Position numbers and translations under genes: made by a program
Part shown: piece by piece, positions 1-5,433 of the stretch
Position numbering within the stretch: the stretch's first letter is position 1
Layout of the letters: each line of letters opens with the position of its first letter
Assembly: GCA_007129135.1 (NCBI GenBank)
Contig: SKWB01000300.1
Coordinates: 1 to 5,433 of the forward strand
Reading direction: 5' to 3'
DNA length: 5,433 nucleotides
Origin: Halococcaceae archaeon
Lineage (GTDB): Archaea > Halobacteriota > Halobacteria > Halobacteriales > Halalkalicoccaceae
The notes under the pieces: generated by a model
Told to the model about the DNA's origin: nothing
What the model saw: only the letters and a program-made list of their open reading frames with translations
The model's database searches: none

Positions 1-185
1 CCCACAATCGGGGCGTACTGGAGCCGGGATCAAAGGGGTAGTATCACGGTGAGTAGATCGCTCGCGCGCTCGTGGCTACGTGTATAGTATGTCGGATCGA
101 CGAGGCGGACGAGCCCGAGGCCCCTCTCCCCGTCGTCGGCCGATACGGACTGCTGTACCTGCTGATCACAGGAACCGAGAGACGG

Positions 186-223
186 GTACCGGTCCGAGCG
201 GTACGGACGGACGGCGGTCCGTC
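186..223. repeat. Cluster of overlapping inverted repeats
   Basis: Several short perfect inverted repeats are packed together. GTACCG at 186-191 pairs with CGGTAC at 199-204. GTCCG at 192-196 pairs with CGGAC at 204-208. GACGGAC at 206-212 pairs with GTCCGTC at 217-223 across a GGCG loop. The last is the strongest single hairpin, with a 7-bp all-Watson-Crick stem and a 4-base loop. The pairings partly exclude one another, so an RNA copy could switch between folds; alternatively they are protein-binding half sites. Short G+C repeats are common by chance in DNA of this composition, so function is unproven. Confidence 0.4.
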
Positions 224-342
224 TGCTACTGTCGGCCGTACGTCGTTCGAGAGTATCGTGTCCCCGTGGTGCTGGGACTCGTTTCACAGTTTCAGCCGAC
301 GGTATGAGTCCGAGGGAACCTACGCACATCGGCGAGACCTGC

Positions 343-360
343 CCTACCCAGGTAGGCTAC
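343..360. repeat. Palindrome, possible operator
   Basis: CCTACC at 343-348 and GGTAGG at 351-356 form a perfect 6-bp inverted repeat with only two bases between the arms. It runs directly into a second short palindrome, GTAG-G-CTAC, at 352-360. The tight spacing suits a dimeric DNA-binding protein better than an RNA hairpin. It lies about 260 bases upstream of the chosen start of the Bat-like regulator, which is far for an archaeal operator unless transcription starts well upstream. Confidence 0.35.
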
Positions 361-616
361 GGGTTCTCGACCGCCCGAGCCGCTATGTCGAGTCGAACTG
401 CGCGTATGAACCCCACTCGCCCGATCCGAACGACAGGACGGTATCGCCCCACGAGCGAGCGCGACGGGGGGAGAGGGTGATCGAACCGGCTTCGACGTCC
501 GCCGTCGAGGCCACGCACCTACCGGGTCCGACGGGGAATCGACGGTGGTCTCGACCGCCGCCACCACGGGATCGGCACGTCGCGACCGTGCGAACGAGCG
601 GGGTGGGACGATCGGC

Positions 617-2704
617 GTGATCGAGCTGGTCTACGTCGGCTCCGACCCGACCGAGCCGGTGGCCACGATGACCGACGCGGTCGACGAGGCCGTCTCGATC
701 ACGGCCGTCGCGGACGCGGCGACGCTACTCGACCGCCTCGACGGCGGCTCGATCGACTGCGTCGTCAGCGAGAACGACCTCCCGGACTCGACCGGCGTCG
801 CCCTCCTCGGGGCCGTCCGGCGTCGCCGTCCGGAGCTCCCGTTCGTGCTGATCGGGGACGACGTCGACGAGCGGGTCGCGACCGAGGCGATCGCCTCGGG
901 GGTTACCGCCTGCGTGAGGCGAACCCCGGACCCGGCCGCCGCGAGGTCGGGTTCGAGCGTCGAGACCGGCGCCGGGGAGCCCTCCGACGCCGAGCGATCC
1001 CGCCGCGATGCGCCCGTCGCGTTCGCGGAGGCGCTCGTCGAGGCGAGCACGAGCGAGGCGGTCTGCGAAGCCGCGGTGGGGGCAATCGAACGCTGGATCG
1101 GACTTCCGATCGGGGCGACGTACCTCTACGACGGCGAACGGGGCGAACTCCGACCCTGTCGGTGGACTGCGGGGGCGGATGGAGAGCTCTCGGAGGAGCC
1201 GCTGGCCGCCGCCGACGCGGATCCGACCTGGCGGACGTTCGTCGAGGACGAGCACTGTCTCGTCCGGACGCCGCTCCCCAGACCGGCCGATCCGACGGAC
1301 GATCCGGCGCTCGCGCGCGGCGTCGTGCTCCCGTTGGAAGGTCACGGGGTGCTCCTGGCCGGCACGAAGGCGTCCTGGCCGACGACCAAGGCCGACCTCG
1401 ACGCCGTACGAACCGTCGCCCTCGCAACGCGACACGCGCTCGAACGGGTGGCGGCCACCGATCGTCTCTCCGAGTGCCGACGAACCGTCGTCGATCACGA
1501 GGAGACGGTCGACCGTCTCCGGGCGATCGGTTCGCTCGATGAGGCCGTGGGGCGCGCGATCGTCGCGTCGACGACACGGGAGGTTCTCGAACAGTCCGTC
1601 TGCGATCGGCTGCTCGATCACGATCCGTACGTGTTCGTCTGGATCGGGGTGCGGGACGTCGTCGACGGGACGATCGAACCACGTGCGTGGGCCGGCGCGG
1701 AGAAGAGCTACCTCACGACCCTGCGCACGGAGCGAAACGACTCGACGGGATCGGTCGAGCCGATGGCGGAGGCGATCCGTCGGGGCGAACCCCATATCGA
1801 GCAGCGGATCGTGGGCGAGCCCCCGCTCGAGGAGTGGCGAAAGGAGGCGTTGCGGCGCGGCTATCGGTCGGTCTGTAGCCTCCCAATCCGCTACCACGGG
1901 GCTCGATACGGCGGGATAAGCGTCTACAGCGACCGGGTGTCGGCCTTCGATCGGATCGAACGGTCGGTGCTCGATGCCCTCGGCGACCGCCTCGGCCACG
2001 CGATCAACGCGCTCGAGGTGAAACGGGCGCTCGTCGAGGAAGGGGTCGTCGAACTCGAGTTCAGGGTGCGCGATACGGCCCTCGAGTTCTTCCGGTGGAC
2101 CGAGGGGACCGACCGCCGGTTCGAGATGGAGCGGGTGATCGCACGCCCCGACGGCTCGATTCGGAGCTTCTTCGTCGTCGAGGGGCTCTCGGCGGAGGAG
2201 ATCTCCGCCCTCGTGGATGGGTCGCCCGCGATCGACGACGCGCAGCTCGTCGCCGAACGGAACGGGCGGTGTCTCTTCTCCGGTACGCTCACGGACGAGA
2301 GCCTCTCCGCACGTCTACTCGAGTACGGGGCGGTCACGACGGCGATGAGCGCGGACGGCGAGTCGGCGCGGGTGGTCCTCGAACTCCCGTCGGGCTCGAA
2401 CGTCCGCGAGTTCGTCGAGGTGTTCGAGGCGCTCTACGCGGACTCCTCGCTCGTCAGTCGTCGCGACAGGGAACGCTCCGCCCGAACGCGCGACGGGTTC
2501 GAGGCGGAGCTGGAAGAGCGGCTGACCGACCGGCAGCTCGAGACGCTTCGGACCGCCTACGTCAGCGGCTTCTTCGAGACGCCGCGGGACAGCACCGGCG
2601 AGGAGGTCGCGGAGCTGTTGGGCATCACCCAGCCGACGTTCAACCACCACCTCCGGGCGGCCCTGCGGAAACTGCTCTCGATGCTCATCGAGGAGGGACC
2701 GTGA
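617..2704 (+). CDS. Bat-like transcriptional regulator (receiver-like, two GAF, Bat domain, HTH_10)
   Basis: A 695-residue DNA-binding regulator of the haloarchaeal bacterio-opsin-activator family; it probably binds a small molecule or senses redox or light state and activates or represses genes in the cytoplasm. Residues 1-115 form a receiver-like domain (ending near the GVTAC segment) in which Glu52 stands where the phosphorylated Asp is expected, Arg102 replaces the conserved Lys, and the N-terminal acidic pair is incomplete. Residues about 136-285 and 302-465 are GAF-like, the second with the family-typical FVWIG and GYRSVCSLPI segments; a short, possibly coiled linker joins them. Residues about 478-635 match the Bat-associated domain, and 636-690 is HTH_10 (LTDRQLETL, then SGFFETPR and GITQPTFNHHLR). 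I chose the GTG at 617 because similarity begins at IELVYVGSD. An in-frame GTG at 545 would add 24 residues of unremarkable sequence, and neither start has a strong ribosome site; the frame is closed at 407 by TGA. Family assignment is secure; ligand and targets are unknown. Confidence 0.92.
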   Translation: MIELVYVGSDPTEPVATMTDAVDEAVSITAVADAATLLDRLDGGSIDCVVSENDLPDSTGVALLGAVRRRRPELPFVLIGDDVDERVATEAIASGVTACVRRTPDPAAARSGSSVETGAGEPSDAERSRRDAPVAFAEALVEASTSEAVCEAAVGAIERWIGLPIGATYLYDGERGELRPCRWTAGADGELSEEPLAAADADPTWRTFVEDEHCLVRTPLPRPADPTDDPALARGVVLPLEGHGVLLAGTKASWPTTKADLDAVRTVALATRHALERVAATDRLSECRRTVVDHEETVDRLRAIGSLDEAVGRAIVASTTREVLEQSVCDRLLDHDPYVFVWIGVRDVVDGTIEPRAWAGAEKSYLTTLRTERNDSTGSVEPMAEAIRRGEPHIEQRIVGEPPLEEWRKEALRRGYRSVCSLPIRYHGARYGGISVYSDRVSAFDRIERSVLDALGDRLGHAINALEVKRALVEEGVVELEFRVRDTALEFFRWTEGTDRRFEMERVIARPDGSIRSFFVVEGLSAEEISALVDGSPAIDDAQLVAERNGRCLFSGTLTDESLSARLLEYGAVTTAMSADGESARVVLELPSGSNVREFVEVFEALYADSSLVSRRDRERSARTRDGFEAELEERLTDRQLETLRTAYVSGFFETPRDSTGEEVAELLGITQPTFNHHLRAALRKLLSMLIEEGP

Positions 2705-2764
2705 GCACCACCGCCGGTCGATCGGTCTGTCCCAGGGCCCACATCGCTCGCGGATCGATCTACC

Positions 2765-2779
2765 GGCCTCGAAGAGGCC
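2765..2779. repeat. Perfect 6-bp inverted repeat in the gap before the oxidoreductase gene
   Basis: GGCCTC and GAGGCC flank a GAA spacer, 60 bases after the regulator stop and about 60 bases before the oxidoreductase start. No T-rich tract follows, so it does not look like an archaeal terminator. It could be an operator for the downstream pair or a hairpin in their 5' leader. A 6-bp repeat can arise by chance in DNA this rich in G and C. Confidence 0.35.
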
Positions 2780-2823
2780 CCGACGACCGACCGGCGTCCG
2801 AGCGACGCGCGTCGAGGCCGAAC

Positions 2824-2828
2824 GAGGT
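2824..2828 (+). promoter_or_regulatory. Shine-Dalgarno-like site of the oxidoreductase gene
   Basis: GAGGT matches part of the sequence complementary to the archaeal 16S rRNA 3' end and lies 9 bases before the ATG at 2838. It supports that ATG over the in-frame GTG at 2853. GAGGT is also a frequent string in haloarchaeal DNA, so the support is moderate. Confidence 0.45.
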
Positions 2829-2837
2829 CGTCGAACG

Positions 2838-4529
2838 ATGGAGTGGGACACCGTGACCGGTCGGTCGGATCTCCTCCGGCGGGCGGCGGTCGGCCTCGCG
2901 TCGGGTCTCCTCCCCGGGCTGCTGCTCGCGACGACCGTGCGGCCGCCAGTTCTCGGACCCGTCCTCGGCGCGGCCCTCGGGGCGCTCTACGTCCTTTCGC
3001 TCCCCCCCGACGACGGAACGGCAGTCGATGGGGCGTTCACGGCCGGGGGGCTGTCCGTGCTGGCGTGGGCGACCGTGGGCGCCAGTGCGCTCCCCTTCGT
3101 CCGCGGCGACGGCCCGGCGTGGGACGCCGAGGCGATCGGCGCCCTCCTGCCGGAGCTCGCCGCGTGGGTCCTGGCGGGGACGTTGCTCGGCGCCCTCGTC
3201 CCGTCGGTTCGGGAGCTGTCGACGGCCGTCGTCGGCCCCGAACCCGAGACCACTCCCGATCCCCCGATCGAGACGAGGGTCGTCGTCCTCGGCGGCGGCT
3301 TCGCGGGCCTGGGAGCCGCCGGAGCACTCGAGGAACGGTTCGGACCCGACCCGACGGTCGAACTCACGATCGTCAGCGAGGCGAACGCGGTCCTGTTCAC
3401 CCCGTTGCTCGCGGAGGTCGCGGCGGGCAGCGTCGAGGCCAGTCACATCACGAGCCCGCTGCGGACGAGCCTCCGGCGAACGCGCGTCGTCCGCGACCGG
3501 GCGACCGACGTCGACCTCGAGGGCCGTCGGCTGTTCCTCGAGGACGCCGAGCGCCCGCTGCCCTACGACCACCTGGTGCTCGCGCTCGGATCGGTCCCCA
3601 ACCCGAAGGGGATCGACCCGGAGCGGGAGTTCGTCTTCGACTTCAAGAGCCTCCGTGACGCGGTCGAGCTACGGAACCACGCGATCGACTGCTTCGAGCG
3701 CGCGGAGACGGAGACCGACCCGGAGCGGCGGCGAGCGCTCGTGACGTTCGTCATCGCCGGGGCCGGCTTCGCGGGTGCGGAACTCGCGGGCGCGCTCAAC
3801 GACTTCGTCCGCGGAACGACGGTCCACTACCCCTCGATCCCCCCGGAGGAGGTCAGCGTCGTCGTGGTCCACTCGCGCGAGCGCATCATGCCGGAGCTGA
3901 GCGAGTCCCTCGGGGCGTACGCCCGCGATCGGATGGCCGATCGCGGCGTCACCTTCCTGCTCGGGGAGCGCGTCGCCGACGCGGGCGACGGGCTCGTCTC
4001 GCTCTCCTCGGGCGAGACGATCGAATCGGAGACGCTCGTCTGGACCGCCGGGAACCGTCCGTCGCCGTTCGTCGATCGCCTCGACGTCCCGAAGACCGAT
4101 CGCGAGGAGCTCCGGGTCGACGGCTCGCTCGCCGTCGAGGGACTGACGGGGCTGTGGGCCGCCGGCGACTGTGCGGCGATGCACGACGCCGTCACGGGCG
4201 AGCGGTACCCGAACACCGCCGAGCACGCGCTCCGCGCGGGACGGCTCGTCGCAGAGAACGTCTACGCGTCGGTCGAGGGCGAGACGAAACACGGGCTCCA
4301 CTACCGATCGCCGGGGTCGCTCGCGGTGATCGGGCACCAGACCGCCTGCGCGGAGATCAAGGGTCTGCGCTTTTCGGGCCTGTTCGCGTGGGTGCTCTGG
4401 CGAGGGGTCTACCTCTCCAAGCTCCCGGGCACCGATCGGAAGGTCCGGGTGTTCGCCGACTGGCTCATCGAGTTGCTGTTCCCGCGCGACATCGTCCAGA
4501 CGGTCGAGACCGACCGGGAGGGACGATGA
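2838..4529 (+). CDS. ndh: NDH-2-type FAD/NAD(P)-dependent oxidoreductase with N-terminal membrane domain
   Basis: A 563-residue flavoprotein of the type II NADH:quinone oxidoreductase superfamily, expected to pass electrons from NAD(P)H through FAD to membrane quinone without pumping protons. The FAD Rossmann motif GGGFAGLGAA starts at residue 152, followed by the NDH-like LFTPLLAEVAAG. The NAD(P)H motif is FVIAGAGFAGAELAG (304-318). LVWTAGNRPSP and WAAGDCAA (Asp444) bind the flavin. The C-terminal segment from about 510 (FAWVLWRGVYLSKLPG, ending LFPRDIVQ) is the usual amphipathic membrane anchor. Unusually, residues 1-140 add about four membrane helices (near 16-34, 38-55, 67-87, 104-123); most NDH-2 proteins have roughly 400-450 residues and no such domain. 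At the quinone-site motif usually written AQ...Q this protein has Ala461-Glu462 and Arg466. No cysteine pair typical of sulfide:quinone reductase is seen. The next gene starts within this gene's stop codon. The superfamily is secure; NADH and quinone as substrates are inferred, and the symbol denotes the family. Confidence 0.88.
   Translation: MEWDTVTGRSDLLRRAAVGLASGLLPGLLLATTVRPPVLGPVLGAALGALYVLSLPPDDGTAVDGAFTAGGLSVLAWATVGASALPFVRGDGPAWDAEAIGALLPELAAWVLAGTLLGALVPSVRELSTAVVGPEPETTPDPPIETRVVVLGGGFAGLGAAGALEERFGPDPTVELTIVSEANAVLFTPLLAEVAAGSVEASHITSPLRTSLRRTRVVRDRATDVDLEGRRLFLEDAERPLPYDHLVLALGSVPNPKGIDPEREFVFDFKSLRDAVELRNHAIDCFERAETETDPERRRALVTFVIAGAGFAGAELAGALNDFVRGTTVHYPSIPPEEVSVVVVHSRERIMPELSESLGAYARDRMADRGVTFLLGERVADAGDGLVSLSSGETIESETLVWTAGNRPSPFVDRLDVPKTDREELRVDGSLAVEGLTGLWAAGDCAAMHDAVTGERYPNTAEHALRAGRLVAENVYASVEGETKHGLHYRSPGSLAVIGHQTACAEIKGLRFSGLFAWVLWRGVYLSKLPGTDRKVRVFADWLIELLFPRDIVQTVETDREGR
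4517..4521 (+). promoter_or_regulatory. Shine-Dalgarno site of the membrane protein gene
   Basis: GGAGG lies inside the last codons of the oxidoreductase gene, 4 bases before the ATG at 4526. The spacing is short, but together with the ATGA overlap it points to translational coupling of the two genes. Confidence 0.5.
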
Positions 4530-5433
4530 CGGCCGACGGGGACGACCTCCGTCGGAGGATCGATCGACCGGCGGTCGGTCGGGAGGCGTTCGAGGGACTC
4601 CACGTCGAGCTCCGGACGGTGTTCGCTGGGGCGCTCACCGGTTTCGCCGGCGCGCTCGCCCTCTCGCTGGTCGATCCCGATCCGGAGCCACTCTGGCTCG
4701 CCGCCGGGCCGGTCTACGGTCTCCTCGCTTCGGTGCTCGTCGGGCGGCGGGCGACCGATCCCGGCCGCGGCCTGATCTGGGGGCTCGGGACGGGGCTGCT
4801 CGCGTGGACCGCCGTCGTCTGGCTCGTCGGCGGTCTCGGCGTACCAGTCGGGCCGTTCGCTCCCACCGGGGACCCCTTCACCTGGTCCGTCTACCTGGTC
4901 CTCGGCCTCGGGGCGCCCGTCGGCCTCGTCCTCGGCTGGCTCGGAGGTCGTCGCCGGGAGCCGGACGGGACCGCTCTCGACCTCCCTCGAGCGCTGCTCG
5001 TCGGCGGGGCGGCGGGCCTCGCCGGCGGCTGGGCGTTCGGGGTCTGGATGGGCCAGGAGAACGTCTTCCCGCTCATCGCGGGCCTGGTCGGCTCCGAATC
5101 GGCGCTCGTGGGTCGGTCGCTCCACTACCTGATCGCGACGACGATCGGCGTCGGCTTCGGCGTCCTGTTCCAGCGCGACGCACGCGGCTTCGGCTCGTCG
5201 TTGGCGTGGGGGATGGCCTACGGCCTGTTCTGGTGGTTCCTGGGCGGGCTCACCCTCCTCCCGCTGCTGCTCGGCGAGCCCGTGACCTGGACGGCGCCCG
5301 CGGCGAGCGAGCAGATCGGATCGCTCGTCGGCCACGTCGTCTACGGGCTGTTCCTCGGGCTGCTTTACTCCGCGCTCGACCGGCTCTGGCTCGTCCTCTT
5401 CGTCGAGTCCGACCCGCTCAACTACGAGGCGAC
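4526..5433 (+). CDS. Polytopic membrane protein with internal duplication, partial (3' end outside window)
   Basis: The frame stays open from ATG 4526 to the window edge, giving at least 302 residues. I do not recognise a characterised family. After a charged cytoplasmic-looking start (residues 1-28) there are about eight hydrophobic segments: near 29-49, 56-73, 82-104, 120-141, 155-175, 199-215, 225-250 and 264-284. They fall into two units: AGALTGFAG (34-42) matches VGGAAGLAG (159-167), and the segment from Gly65 to Trp85 aligns without gaps with Gly208 to Trp228, continuing IWG...GLLAW versus AWG...GLFWW. The second unit has histidines within or beside helices at 200 and 270 that the first lacks. 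The frame overlaps the oxidoreductase stop codon by four bases, so the two are very likely co-translated; the oxidoreductase N-terminus resembles one unit of this protein. It may be a membrane partner, anchor or quinone-site subunit, all inferred. The chain continues past the edge after SDPLNYEA, so further units are possible. Confidence 0.85.
   Translation, partial: MTADGDDLRRRIDRPAVGREAFEGLHVELRTVFAGALTGFAGALALSLVDPDPEPLWLAAGPVYGLLASVLVGRRATDPGRGLIWGLGTGLLAWTAVVWLVGGLGVPVGPFAPTGDPFTWSVYLVLGLGAPVGLVLGWLGGRRREPDGTALDLPRALLVGGAAGLAGGWAFGVWMGQENVFPLIAGLVGSESALVGRSLHYLIATTIGVGFGVLFQRDARGFGSSLAWGMAYGLFWWFLGGLTLLPLLLGEPVTWTAPAASEQIGSLVGHVVYGLFLGLLYSALDRLWLVLFVESDPLNYEA

Larger units (their letters stand above)
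1..616. other. Long upstream region with no convincing gene
   Basis: No reading frame on either strand here looks like a real protein. The longest, 72-620 on the + strand, shows mixed third-position bases and a composition dominated by Arg, Pro and Ser with no recognisable motif. By eye the region is less G+C rich and less codon-periodic than the genes that follow. It contains inverted repeats near 186-224 and 343-360, listed separately. The AT-richer stretch at 81-90 (TGTATAGTAT) is the closest thing to an archaeal TATA box, but no gene start lies at a suitable distance. No tRNA, rRNA, CRISPR array or transposase fragment is visible. The region may hold the control region of the regulator at 617, a 5' leader, a small RNA or a decayed gene; the sequence does not decide between these. 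Confidence 0.6.

Noticed and set aside
316..375. tRNA-like segment containing GGGTTC near 361-366
   Set aside because: GAACC at 316-320 could pair with GGTTC, but there is no acceptor stem, no D-arm consensus and no proper T-loop.
545..616. Longer N-terminus for the regulator from GTG at 545
   Set aside because: The additional 24 residues look like translated non-coding sequence and precede the start of family similarity. It remains possible and is noted in the gene entry.
72..620. 182-codon open frame on the + strand in the left region
   Set aside because: No recognisable motif, unbiased third positions, Arg/Pro/Ser-heavy composition, and overlap with the regulator start. Long open frames arise easily in high-G+C DNA.
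725..1999. 424-codon open frame on the - strand inside the regulator gene
   Set aside because: It mirrors the coding periodicity of the regulator and encodes an Arg-rich, motif-free protein. The + strand frame has clear GAF and HTH_10 sequence.
2765..2779. Inverted repeat as a terminator of the regulator gene
   Set aside because: There is no T-rich tract after the stem, which archaeal intrinsic termination normally needs.
2701..2856. 51-codon frame starting at a GTG overlapping the regulator stop (GTGA)
   Set aside because: Although the overlap looks like coupling, codons are irregular (CGA, AGA, TGT, CCT, GGA), the product is Arg-rich with no motif, and it runs into the better-supported oxidoreductase start.
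3002..3008. Run of seven C in the oxidoreductase gene as a possible frameshift or phase-variation site
   Set aside because: The frame is intact on both sides and the run falls in an ordinary Leu-Pro-Pro loop. Such runs are expected at this base composition.
4409..5335. 308-codon open frame on the - strand opposite the membrane protein
   Set aside because: Its product is Arg/Glu/Pro-rich without motifs, while the + strand frame encodes coherent helices with an internal repeat and overlaps the oxidoreductase stop in operon fashion.
1..5433. CRISPR array, insertion sequence, integrase or attachment site
   Set aside because: No regularly spaced direct repeats, transposase motifs or long terminal inverted repeats were found on reading both strands.

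Overview
The window looks like haloarchaeal chromosomal DNA. G+C is very high, with a strong preference for G or C at third codon positions (GTC, CTC, GAC, CGG). The proteins are rich in Asp and Glu and poor in Lys. The first protein is a Bat-type regulator ending in an HTH_10 domain, an architecture characteristic of Halobacteria. No genus can be assigned from the sequence alone.

Layout, all genes on the + strand: (1) About 616 bases at the left end carry no convincing gene but hold several inverted repeats. (2) 617-2704 encodes a 695-residue bacterio-opsin-activator-like regulator: a degenerate receiver-like domain, two GAF-type domains, a Bat-associated domain and HTH_10. (3) A 133-base gap holds a perfect 6-bp inverted repeat and a Shine-Dalgarno-like site. 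(4) 2838-4529 encodes a 563-residue FAD/NAD(P)-dependent oxidoreductase of the type II NADH dehydrogenase (NDH-2) superfamily, with an unusual N-terminal membrane domain of about 140 residues. (5) 4526 to the right edge encodes a polytopic membrane protein that overlaps the oxidoreductase stop codon by four bases (ATGA) and runs out of the window.

The oxidoreductase and the membrane protein almost certainly form one translationally coupled unit. The most interesting observation is that the N-terminal membrane domain of the oxidoreductase resembles a roughly four-helix unit that is present twice in the downstream protein, so three copies of one membrane module lie in two adjacent genes. This suggests a membrane-integrated NDH-2-like complex with a dedicated membrane partner. 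The Bat-like regulator next door could sense a redox, oxygen or light-related cue and control the pair, but that link rests only on gene order.
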